In this document: in pieces, positions 54,788-64,000 of the stretch
How the letters are laid out: each line of letters begins with the position of its first letter
Position numbering within the stretch: the first letter of the stretch is position 1
DNA from: Kuschelorhynchus macadamiae
Lineage: Eukaryota > Arthropoda > Insecta > Coleoptera > Curculionidae
DNA: 64,000 nt
Assembly (NCBI GenBank): GCA_030620095.1
Contig: JAUTXW010002146.1
Span: 248,001 to 312,000 of the forward strand
Direction: 5' to 3'
Position numbers and translations under genes: made by a program
The notes under the pieces: generated by a model
Database searches by the model: none
Told to the model about the DNA's origin: nothing
The model's input: the letters and a program-made list of their open reading frames with translations, nothing else

Positions 54788-57552
54788 ATAATAATAACAA
54801 TAATAATAATAAACACGTTTATTATTCCAAAAGAAAATTACAAATTAAAAAAATAAACATAGACATCTACAATAGGAATAAAAGGCCACTTATCAGCTTC
54901 CTTCACAAGCGAAGGGGCTGTTGAAGCGTATTAAATAATTATAAAAAAAAATTATTATTAACTTTCATAAAGAAAGTTAGTTTGAAGTTTTTCTAAAAAA
55001 AGTGGTGGACGGTGATTAAACAAGAAAAAATATATATACATAAGAAAGTACGCGTCCAAGTTAATAGCGCTATGCTACTGAGGCACGAGACAGAAAGTGA
55101 GAGAGAGTTATTTTAGACATATGCAAAGTAGAGAGGGGATGGACGAGAAAATAAATACTAGTTTTTTGTTTAACGAGGTCCGCTGTTATTGTAGTTGTTG
55201 GCCGAGCAATTTATTTTTCATTGATTTTTTAAAGGATGCAACTGACAGTGACGTACTGGTTATTTTATGTTTGTTGATTGAGTTAGCAATTTGATAAGAA
55301 TAACTTTTTTAAACTGTTCTTTGTTGTGTAAGGGTACTGATAGCAGATATTGTCGGCGTAAATTTAAATTATGCACATCCGTACGGTATTGAAGTTTATC
55401 GAGGAGATATGGAGGACGGTGAAATTTTAAAATTTTGTAAAAAAAGCAGATAGAGTGTAAGATACGACGATGTTGCATGTTAAGCCAGCCCAATTCGGGC
55501 AGTTTATGTGAAACCCTCTGCCTTCGTCTAATACCATAAATAAAACGTATGCATGAATTTTGTACCTTTTGAACCCGATTTTTAGCCTGTAAATCAAGGA
55601 AAGGACCATAAACGTTGTCTGCGAAATTAAATTGTGACAAAATAAGAGTGTCGGACAACAAGGCCTTGGTTTTTTGATTAAGTACATGTCGCTGAGAGTA
55701 CAAAGGTTTAATACTGAGAATGCTTTTTGAAGGCATGAAGTTACGTGACCATTAAATTTTAGTTTATTGTCTATGACAAGCCCGAGACTTTTAGACGAGT
55801 TTTTAAAAGCAACAGGGTTGGTGCCGATTTCGATTTTAATGGTGGATTCAAAACGTAAGCGTTCAATCTCGTTACAAAATAATAATGCTGCGGATTTACT
55901 TGGGTTAATCTTAAGAAGATGTTCATTGGATTTACTGAAAAGATAGTGTAAGTCACGGTTGATTTGATTGTTTATTATTTCGGCTTCATTGGGGTTAAAA
56001 GATAGGTAAATTTGAGTATCGTCTGCATAGAGGTGGTACTTGCAGTGACGAAGTGATTTGATGAAATTAAATGTGTAAATACTGTACAGAAGAGGACCGA
56101 GAACGCTGCCTTGGGGAACACCCGCTGTGATATTGATTGTTTGCCATTCAAAATTACCCTCTGGCTTCCGTCCGAGAGGAAAGACGCCAACATTGCCACC
56201 ACCGACTGGCCAAAGCCAATATATTTTAGAATAGAAAACAATATATTATGATGAATCAAGTCGAAAGCTTTTGTGTAATCTAATAGAATGAGAACAGTTG
56301 CCTGGTTAAAATCTTGTGCTCTGACAATATCATCTACAATATCGGATAAGGCAGTGGCGCAACTGTACCCGGTTCTGAACCCAGATTGTTTATAAGGGAT
56401 GATATTATTACTGGATACATATGAAGAAATTTGAGATTCCATTACTTTTTCCAGAATTTTGGAGAGCGTAGGTAACAAGGAAATCGACCTTAGTTGACTA
56501 AAGTCGGCAGGATTTTTTACTTTAGCTAGTGGGATGACATGTGCTAACTTCCAATTTTTTGGAAAATATTGTTGTAAAATACAACAGTTGACAATGTGTG
56601 TTATGTATGGAATAACAACAGGACAGCACAAGGAAATTAGAGTAATATTTAGGTTATCTGCACCGAACGACTTAGACTTAATACTGAGAATAATGTTGGC
56701 TAACAGTTCTTCTGAAATGGTATTAAAATTAGATGACTTGTTTGAAAGAAGATTATTATTATAAAAATCGATTAAATCTTGTTTGGGGCCAGTACGATTT
56801 TTTGTTAATTCTGTAAAAAATGTGTTCATTTGATTTATGTTTTGAAGTTGTTCGGGAATGTTCTTGTGAGATTTGTTTAGAATATTTAATCTTTTTAATT
56901 CTGCCCATTTGTCTTTGATACTGCAATTGTGAAATTTATTGTTTAAATAAACTTTTTTTTCAGTTCTTATAGAATTAGTCGCTAAATTTCGGAGCTGCTT
57001 ATAATAGTTCCAATGCTCGGTAAGTCTGGTACGTCTGAATCGATTCAAAGCCTGATTTCTAAGGTTTTTTAAAAGTCTAATGTTGTCAGTCATCCAGGGA
57101 CAGTAGGGTTTATTTGAACGGTTAGCAGTTCTCAATGGGGCATGTCTATCAAACAGCTCCAAAATAGTATCAGTGAGAAACGAATTTTTTTCATCGATAT
57201 TATCTATGCTATAAATATTATTCCAAGGGGTGGCCTCCAAGTCGGCCTGAAAATAAGTCATATTAATTTGTCGCAAAGCCCTGTACTTAAAGGTATTATT
57301 ATTTAGCACTGGTGAACGAAAGTCTAGAACGATATATACTAGCAGATGGTCTGAGAGACCCGCGTCCCTGACACCCACATCCTGCACATCTTCCGAATTA
57401 TAACATATTAAATCAATCAAGCTGGTACGCGAAATTCTAGTCGACTCAGAAATTAGCTGACTCAGTTTGAAAGTGCTTAAAATATTTTCAAATTGTATTA
57501 CATGGGGACTATCGTGATCAAGCATATTAATATTAAAGTCTCCGAAGCACAT
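54788..57552 (-). pseudogene. CR1/Jockey-like non-LTR element: endonuclease plus RT
   Basis: A 525-codon minus-strand frame (57,552-55,975) starts inside the APE-type endonuclease: MCFGDFNINML (the GDFN block) and GLSDHLLVYIVLDF (the SDH block). It then runs into RT: VIPLAKVKNPADFSQLRSIS, MESQISSYVSSNNI and [16 protein letters not shown] (motif A Asp). The frame shifts at the GVPQG motif near 56,125. In the other frame HLYADDTQ follows (56,042-56,019). A second frame (55,736-55,260) holds [29 protein letters not shown] and YRTDVHNLNLRRQ. The element ends in an (ATT)n tail at 54,788-54,812 (minus-strand sense). It is 5'-truncated in the endonuclease. Same clade as the copy at 13.7-15.0 kb. Confidence 0.88.
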
Positions 57553-57965
57553 AATCTTATCACATTATGGGACTGTCTCTGTCAAATTTTTCGGGTGACT
57601 TTAAAGTCACGGTTAAAACTTTCTTCAGAAACACCTCGTAATTATTTGAAATATCTGAAAGTATAGGAAAAATATTACCTATCCCGTTGTCCATTGTTCT
57701 AAAAAGGATTTTCGCTCTTGACGCTTTTCTATCCTACTGGTCCATTACAAAATCGGGTTACCTGCACTCGGCAGGGATGTCCACCTGCGATGTGTCCGCT
57801 TTTCATCGGATGTTTTTCCAGCGCCTGCTGTGGCCACGGGCTTCTGCGATGAGACGCGTGTTTTTGCTTTGTGCGGCAACCGGAGCCATGTGCGTATCAT
57901 GACGGGGAAAACTAGGTAAAAAATGTGTTTTAGCATCCCTGGTACATAATATAGATACATATATT
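57553..57965. other. Interval without recognised genes
   Basis: 57,770-57,900 is GC-rich, and both strands carry short frames without a recognised motif. It could be sequence 5' to the non-LTR insertion or unrelated. Confidence 0.4.
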
Positions 57966-58371
57966 TTGGGCATCTTCAGATTTTTTTTTAATAATGCCAA
58001 AAATATAAAAAGTATTTACGTTAATATTTAAAATTAATACATGTGTAATATTTACAATTAAGAAAACAACGGCTGACGACATTTGTGAGACACAATGTAT
58101 ATAAAACACTGTCAAATGTTAAAACATATTTACAATTTAGAATTCAATACTAATTTCTATAAATATCACAAAATTACATACCTTGAAATAAACAACTATT
58201 TGTTATTAAAGCATTTGTGCATTCTGTCGGAAATTATTTTTCAACTAATATTATTCGATACAAAACAGTTTTTTTTTATTTTCACTAAGTAAGAGCTGGA
58301 GTTTACTTTTGTTGTTTTTGTAGATACTATTTAAGTGTGGAGTGGTATCTTTATAAAATTAAATTAAGGTG

Positions 58372-58690
58372 TCATGTTAATAAATGTATGTTCATTTGGC
58401 TCAAACTATTTATATTAGTTCTGTCGTTCATAGAATTCTTATCTTTGGTAATTTCTATCATTTCTTTTATTGCTAATTTGTTGTAATTTGCATCTTTTGT
58501 GAGTATTTTAGTGTTTTCATAGTCGATGTTATGTTTTTCGGTTTTTATGTGTTTGTTTAACGCTGTTGCGGCATTCTTAGTGTATTGGTGTCCTTTTATT
58601 CGAGTTTCAAGAAGTTGACTGGTCATTCCGATGTATTTTTTTTGGACAATTGGTGCAGGTTAATGAATACACTACGTTAGATTATTTTTT
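58372..58690 (-). pseudogene. PLE C left copy: GIY-YIG endonuclease part
   Basis: The minus frame 58,626-58,372 reads MTSQLLETRIKGHQYTKNAA, then LNKHIKTEKHNIDYENTKI, KEMIEITKDKNSMNDRTNIN and a stop. Upstream to 58,690 the start of the domain (C..C preceding YIGM) is shifted by a run of extra T. It matches PLE A in TSQLLETRIKGH and the KH..T.KH motif. Only the endonuclease half exists in this copy. Confidence 0.85.
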
Positions 58691-58899
58691 TAGGGGAACT
58701 TTGCTTTTTAATTTTTTTAAAAACTTTATTAATTAAGTTGTGTTATTTATCACAGGTAACTATGCTAACTATGGAATTTGAACTTAAAAAAATATGATAA
58801 TTTTTTTTTAAATTAGAAACAAACAAATACAAAAGCTCAATAAACTGATAAATCCAAAAAATAATGTCAAAATAGAACCTCACAATGGCTACATAACAC

Positions 58900-59790
58900 T
58901 TCCAATACTCAAATACCCAATGAAGTTGAAGAAATTTTAGCACTAGGACAAACAAAAAAGACTTACCAATAAGTGAATACATAGCGGGCGTTGAGACAGG
59001 AAGATACAAGGAAACCCAGATGTAATAAAAGACACAATTAGGGCAGAAATTACAAACACATTAACGAATCACAAAATGACACTTAGGCATAAAACAATTA
59101 AAGCAAACACACTTCAACTTAAAATTAATAAACATATTAACAAAACACAACACTTTATAAAACACAGTCCTCAAATCGTAATTTTAAAATCAGATAAAAG
59201 CAACAAAACAGTTATAATGAACACAACAGAATACGAAACTAAAATGGAAGAACTTTCACATGATTCAAAAATGTGTAATAACAAGTCTAACCGACCGCCG
59301 GAAAGACACTCTGAACAAAGTAAAAAACGTATTGCTAAAAATCATTTCCCAGAACAGCAGACTAATAGAATAATTAAACAACGTACACATAAGTTATACA
59401 ATACGTCTCGATATAACAAAAACTATACTTCTGAAAATATGTTGCCCTTCCATACACAGAAGGACTTTTACAAAAAATTAAACATATTTTAAAGAAACAT
59501 AGCATAGTTGCCTGCGATAAATCACACAACTTAATTAATAAAGTTTTTACAAAATTAAAAAGCAAAGTTCCTCTGAAAAAACAATCTAACGTGGTGTATT
59601 CAACACCCTGCACCGATTGTCTAAAAACATATATCGGAATGACCAGTCAACTTCTTGAAAATGGAATAAAACGACACAAATACACAAAGAAATGATAGAA
59701 ATTACCAAAGATAAAAATTCTATGAACGACAGAACTGATATAAATAATTTGAGCCATCTGTACATCAATTTATTAACATGACACCCTAAT
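58900..59790 (+). pseudogene. PLE C right copy with RT core deleted
   Basis: 58,915-59,020 reads PNEVEEILALG and PISEYIAGVE (N-terminal block, shifted frames). The frame 59,076-59,492 reads IKHSPQIVILKSDKSNKTVI and MNTTEYETKMEELS, then passes directly to KNHFPEQQTNRIIKQRTH and MLPFHTQKDFYKKL, which belong after the RT. The whole RT core with motifs A-C is missing. A frameshift near 59,490 leads to SIVACDKSHNLINKVFTKLK, VVYSTPCTDC and KTYIGMTSQLLENGIKRHK. Then the middle of the endonuclease is lost and the tail EITKDKNSMNDRTDINN follows to 59,781. A retroelement relic unable to copy itself. Confidence 0.85.
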
Positions 59791-60165
59791 TTAATTTTAT
59801 AACGATACCACTCCACACTTAAATAGTATCTACAAAAACAACAAAAATAAACTCCAGTTCTAGTGAAAATAAAAAAAAATGTTTTGTATCGAATAATATT
59901 AGTTCAACAATAATTTCCGACAGAATGCACAAATGCTTTAATAACAAATAGTTGTTTATTTCAAGGTATGTACTTTTGTGATCTTTATAGAAATAGTATT
60001 GAATTCTAAATTGTAAATATGTTTTAACATTTGACAGTGTTGTATATACAGTGTGTCTCACAAATGTTGTCAGTCGCTGTCTTCTTAATTTTAAATATTA
60101 TACATGTATTACTTTTAAATATTAACGTAAATACTTTTTATATTTTTAGCATTATTAAAAAAAAT

Positions 60166-60195
60166 TTGAAGATGCCCAAAATATCAGGGCGAAAC
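60166..60195 (+). ncRNA. Hammerhead-like core at the PLE C terminus
   Basis: Order TTGAAGA, U, stem GCCC/GGGC with a 9-nt loop, GAAAC, followed by GTC. It differs from a canonical core by U in place of the first C and by the extra U before helix II, as at 1,713-1,743. The left, truncated arm keeps CTGAAGATGCCC (57,979-57,968, minus) with the canonical C but lacks the GAAA side. Confidence 0.45.
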
Positions 60196-60346
60196 GTCAT
60201 ATAAATGACAATTTAAGATTTTGGTATTTCATTCAAACCTAAACCCAAGAATTCTCTACAGTTTATACAAAAACGGTTCACACAAGAAATTACATGTGTT
60301 TTCATTCCGGGTGTACATCCGTTCACTACTGTCGTTCTGAAAAGAA
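60196..60346. other. Short spacer
   Basis: No feature seen between the PLE C end and the following inverted repeat. Confidence 0.4.
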
Positions 60347-60459
60347 CAGTTTTGTTGACGTTTCGCCAAAATCACATTTGGCATTTGTCTCTATTAGGAC
60401 GATAGAAAGAAAGCTTCGAAAACGCCAAATGTGATTTTGGCGAAACGTCAGCAAAACTG
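60347..60459. repeat. 36-bp near-perfect inverted repeat with CGAAACGTC
   Basis: Arms 60,347-60,382 and 60,424-60,459 match at 35 of 36 positions with a 41-bp spacer. Each arm contains GCCAAA...TTTGGC followed by GAAACGTC, resembling helix II plus GAAA of PLE-type hammerheads. CTGANGA is not recognisable in front of either. Confidence 0.8.
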
Positions 60460-60504
60460 TAGTTTTGCTTCTCAATGAGTTAACATATGCCCAAGAAAAT
60501 AATT

Positions 60505-60680
<176 letters not shown>

Positions 60681-60845
60681 CAGTTGTTTATCTTTCTTAG
60701 AAATGGAGGCTAAAGATTATTTACATTTAATTTATTTAAATTTAGTATCTCGTAGGGTTTTGCCTGTGACTATTTTTAACTTTATTTTGAGCTAAAATGG
60801 AAATCTAAATATATAAAATGGAGAAATATATCTGTAATTATTAGA

Positions 60846-61258
60846 AGACGCTATCGATCCTGCATTAACAAAAACGCTTGAAAATAATAATAATTACAAT
60901 GCCAATGAGTTGACATTTTAACAAGATGGTGCACCTCCTCATTATACTCTTGCTGTTCGTGAATATTTAAACCGGACGTATCTCTCCTGGTAGACAGATA
61001 GGCCGAAGAGGAGAGGATACAGTGGCCTGCAAGATCACCTGACATAACCCCCTTAAATTTTTTTTATGGAGTCACTTAAGAAGTAAGATTTATAAAACTC
61101 AGCTACTGTTATTAAATTATTTACGTCAGCGGATCATTAATGAATGTCGGGCAATTACACCAGAAATGCTTCATAATGTCCGGGATTATTTTGAAGAAAA
61201 TCTCTATTATTGTACGGATGCAGACACTTTCAGCACTTATCATCATGAACAATGAATA
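60846..61258 (+). pseudogene. DD41D transposase C-terminal half, decayed
   Basis: Plus-strand pieces read NELTF, a stop where Q is expected, then QDGAPPHYTLAVREYLNRTY with Asp 2 present. In a shifted frame RRGEDTVAWPARSPDITPLN follows in part, with Asn where Asp 3 belongs. Next comes FFYGV and, shifted again, INECRAITPEMLHNVRDYFE and a final ...STYHHEQ ending TGA near 61,256. Three frameshifts and stops. The N-terminal half and first catalytic site are absent. Confidence 0.8.
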
Positions 61259-61439
61259 AACAAAATTTACATCTTCTGTCTCTTCTTTATTAAACCTAAA
61301 CCATACCCATACTGTAAAGCTAAGCTCAAAAAGAATATTTTTTTCCAGAAAAACAACATCATTACATAAAATTAACGTAAACATCGATACAAATTTATAG
61401 TTTTATCAATGTTGATTTATTAACTACTTAATTTTTAAA
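61259..61439. other. Spacer without recognised genes
   Basis: A minus-strand frame at 61,121-61,384 overlaps the transposase relic and has no motif. Confidence 0.4.
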
Positions 61440-61835
61440 AATTGCTAGGCCTTGAAAAAAGAATTTAATCCCCTTTGAAATGAGGTATCACTTGATCGTT
61501 AATCCTATTTAATATTTTAAGGGTTGCAGCTTACCCCTGGGGGAGGTTAAAGTGACAGAGTTGAAAATAAGCGAAAAAAACTTTTTTTTCGATACAATAA
61601 TCAACGGATCTCAACATTTTTTCACCGAGCAATGATTGTTTTTTTTGTATTACGCTACCCTTATTTTTTTTAAAAACGGCTTATGCCTCAAATTTGAAAA
61701 AATAATATGCGTTGAAAAGAGAATTTGATTGCTTTTAAAATAAGACTCCTATTCCCCTTTAAGATTTTGGGATTGGAGCTCAGCCTCGCGTGGGGAGGGG
61801 GGGGGTGGAAGTGACAATGTTGATTATAAGCTATT
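61440..61835 (+). repeat. Diverged direct repeat, unit about 250 bp
   Basis: 61,452-61,592 and 61,704-61,835 share 'ttgaaaa.agaattt', 'tttaagattttggg'-like, 'gg(g)gg.gg..aaagtgacaatgttga' and 'ataagc' strings. About 70% identical by eye. Non-coding. Confidence 0.55.
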
Positions 61836-62084
61836 ATTTTTCCTTGCCCATTTTATGAACTAAAGTACATGTTCAAAAAAAAAGGTGTTGAAAATTCTGT
61901 CGAATTACTTGCTGGCAGCAATCTAGTAGGAAGTAAACTCTCACATTCTAAATAATAATCTTTACGGCAAGAAATTTCTTATTATTTAGGGGAAAATACC
62001 CAGACTTGCACTCAATAAATTAAAGTACGATAAGCAAAATTGAGAAAATGTCTAGAAAAAATGCGTGCAAGATCTTCATCTACT

Positions 62085-62510
62085 AAGGGTCATTCTGCAC
62101 TGAACCATAAACGAAATTGATAGCAAGAACTTCTTCCAAATTTAGCACTTTGATTTCCCAATGCGTTGGATCCACACGTGCCAAATGCGGATATCTGGTT
62201 TCATCAGGATGGGACGGCTCCTCATTATTCGAGGTCTGTTCGTGATTATCTGAAGCAAATACTTCCAAATAGATGGAATGCCTGGGGGAGTCTAAGAATG
62301 GTTACCGAGGTCTTTAGATCTTACCCCACTTGACTTTTTCCTGTAGGATTACTTAAAGTAAAGTTTTTAAAATAAAACTTGAGAATATTGAGATATTTAA
62401 ACAACGAATAAGATACGAATGTGGACTTATTGCAGTAGAGGTTATTCAACATTTAGTTTATCACTAAATTGCTGCCAGCAATGAAACGGACAATACTTTC
62501 AACACTTTTT
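62085..62510 (+). pseudogene. DD41D transposase C-terminal half, decayed
   Basis: Plus-strand readings: PNADIWFHQDGTAPHYSRSV and RDYLKQILPNRWN with Asp 2 present. A shifted frame follows, WLPRSLDLTPLDFFL with the last Asp present. A tail has RIRYECGLIAVEVIQH-like codons and ends near 62,510. It is broken by stops and two frameshifts. First catalytic region not found. Confidence 0.8.
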
Positions 62511-62520
62511 AAAATAAATC

Positions 62521-64000
62521 TAGCTAATCTTTTACTCGTTCTGTATAAGAAAAAAAAAGAATTTTAGGGGTTCTTTAATAATATGACAATAACATACTGG
62601 ATTTCATAAAAAGAATAATGTGACCATTATTAATATATATTTATATTTTTTCGCACACCCTGAATGCACGTACTTTAGCTTGTAAAATGCGCAAGGAAAT
62701 TGCAAAAGTTTATTTATGTGTCCAAGCGATTTTTCGAAAAATACCGAATTTCTTCCATGATAGATGTTCACACTGTATGCAAACTTACTTTCTGAATAGT
62801 TTGTTAATATGTTGTCATTATTAAGTATTAATGGTTTAATTACTACAAACACTACGCCCCTATCGCAGGGGGGTATTTCCGCCCACAAAAAACTCTTTTA
62901 TGACGCAGGTGTGTGGTTTCGTCTGACCGCAGGCGGGGGGATGTATTGGGAGGTCGGACAAAACCGATCGCACCTGTTTAACCTTTCTGCGAAATTAGAA
63001 CGGCGAGTCCCGACGGGAATTTCCAGCTGCTGCTGCTTTGCTGCTGTTGCTACTGGATCAGAAAATATAAAATGGAATTGGGGCAACACTTATTTTATTT
63101 GCTACTAGAGGGATATATCTATTAGGATGCAGTTTTTAATGTTCGGTAGGTTCTATTCCGCCTTACTGGGATTACAGATGGATGCATACGATTTAAATAT
63201 ACAGATTGTTTTAGACAGATGTTGAAATAATTAAGGTTCCTATAAACATACAAAACAGGCGTTTGGTTTTTGAGTTACAGGATGTTGAACAATATTTATA
63301 GAAATATTTTTTTGAAAATGTTTCAAGATATTGCAGGCAGCATATAAGTATATTAAAAGACATTTTCACTAGTAAAAAAGTAAATTTTCACATAAACCAG
63401 TGCCATACGTAATAGCAAGCCTAGAATTATTTTAAATAGAAAAAAGTATTTCTCCTTACTCGACAAAATATTCCGAGTGTTGAACGTATTGTTTCACAAG
63501 CATTTGTGACTGATCAATCCAATTTTCTTGAGAAATTTTGTTTCAATGGTCTCTTAAATAGCAACTGAAGTGAACGGATCTTGTCATTTGTGCTGATTCG
63601 ACTGAAAATTGGTGTGTTTGGCTTTAAGAATTCAAATTATGAATTTTTATTTCACCTTTCAAAATTAAAAAAGGCGGCGCCAATATGGCGGACGAATTTT
63701 ATCAGTCAGTCAAAAAGGTGTTTTAAGGGGGAACTGCACGCAGAAGATGAAAAATCAGCGAAGGTTCCAAAAAGATGGCATGGCATGGGTTAATCTGAAG
63801 TATTTTGTTTGTTTTTATTGAGTAAAATATGTCTGGCTTGATGAAATAAGTTGTCAAAACTGATTCGATTTTATTTATTATACAGGGTGTTAAAATTAGC
63901 ATAATTGCTTTCATAAGATCAGAGTACCTTTTATTTATAGGGTGTCTCTAAAGGATCTAGAAAAATATACCTTGCGATAAGATATAATGATCTAAATTAA
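62521..64000. other. Interval without recognised genes
   Basis: 62,860-63,070 is GC-rich with CTG repeats (63,030-63,050) and open frames on both strands, none recognisable. 63,670-63,690 has an isolated 'gccaatatggcgg' like the GGCGGCC repeat. 'tacagggtgtta' at 63,882 and 'tagggtgtct' near 63,938 are mariner-like ends without visible partners. Confidence 0.4.

Larger units (their letters stand above)
57966..60195. mobile_element. Penelope-like element C in inverted arrangement
   Basis: A minus-oriented 3' part (57,966-58,766) and a plus-oriented longer copy (about 58,900-60,195) face each other. Arms 57,966-58,766 and 59,502-60,180 are inverted copies, including the 3' non-coding region ('acagaatgcacaaatgcttt') and GIY-YIG codons. 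Each arm has small deletions relative to the other. The right end carries a hammerhead-like core, while the left end is cut just before it. Subfamily as PLE A. Confidence 0.83.

Noticed and set aside
54559..54924. 121-codon plus-strand ORF
   Set aside because: It runs through the (ATT)n tail (poly-Asn) and the non-coding end of the minus-strand non-LTR element.
57687..57902. Overlapping ORFs on both strands in a GC-rich patch
   Set aside because: No family motif, and both strands are open because stop codons are rare in GC-rich sequence.
62809..63108. 99-codon plus-strand ORF in the GC-rich stretch as a host exon
   Set aside because: No recognisable motif. The opposite strand is also open over the same GC-rich stretch, and the CTG repeats explain the Cys/Ala run.

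Overview
The window looks like repeat-dense, AT-rich nuclear DNA of an insect or other arthropod. I found no convincing host gene. Nearly everything recognisable is a decayed transposable element: DD41D (rosa-type) and DD34E (Tc1-type) mariner relatives, a second IS630-like group with a very long D-to-E spacing, hAT, P, Helitron, Penelope-like (PLE) and CR1/Jockey-like non-LTR elements. They sit among (TA)n arrays and degenerate satellite-like repeats. The mix of P, rosa-type DD41D, Helitron and GIY-YIG-bearing PLEs fits an insect. No species can be named from this sequence.

Layout. 0-3 kb: (TA)n, a short tandem repeat with hammerhead-like cores, and a GGCGGCC-type degenerate repeat. 3.2-4.4 kb: Tc1 element with 49-bp TIRs. 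4.7-8.3 kb: DD41D relic next to a complete hAT element (8-bp target duplication). 9-13 kb: RT, DD81E, DD41D and GIY-YIG fragments. 13.7-16 kb: CR1-like RT and a Tc1 relic. 18-20.6 kb: DD41D element with about 450-bp inverted ends that run into coding sequence. 20.7-21.04 kb: small palindromic element holding what reads as a complete type I hammerhead ribozyme. 22.1-25.8 kb: whole P element with THAP-type transposase relic. 25.9-26.8 kb: second long-spacer transposase. 27.4-29.7 kb: PLE A. 30.76-36.18 kb: one Helitron with both termini, interrupted by a head-to-head PLE B pair and by a both-end-truncated PLE B fragment, each with its own target duplication. 36-38 kb: CCGCCATTTTG repeats that include copies of the Helitron's empty site. 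38.6-39.6 kb: DD41D relic. 40.6-43.1 kb: hAT-type non-autonomous element with a second hAT nested in it. 43.5-44.6 kb: third hAT. 44.6-47.1 kb: little recognised. 47.15-47.5 kb: GIY-YIG relic. 48.5-51.25 kb: best-preserved DD41D transposase, in a fold-back arrangement. 51.6-53.7 kb: fourth hAT with BED-like and dimerisation regions. 54.8-57.55 kb: CR1-like EN-RT element, minus strand. 58-60.2 kb: PLE C in inverted arrangement. 60.5-62.5 kb: (TA)n and two more DD41D relics. The rest is unrecognised.

Two themes stand out. First, self-cleaving ribozyme architecture: a full hammerhead at 20,783-20,852 and hammerhead-like cores at the PLE C terminus and in the repeat at 1.4-1.9 kb. Second, inverted duplication: two DD41D elements and three PLE insertions each carry an inverted copy of part of themselves. 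Because several insertions have readable target duplications and nesting order, the window records a partial insertion history: CCGCCATTTTG repeat, then Helitron, then the PLE B pair and, separately, the PLE B fragment.
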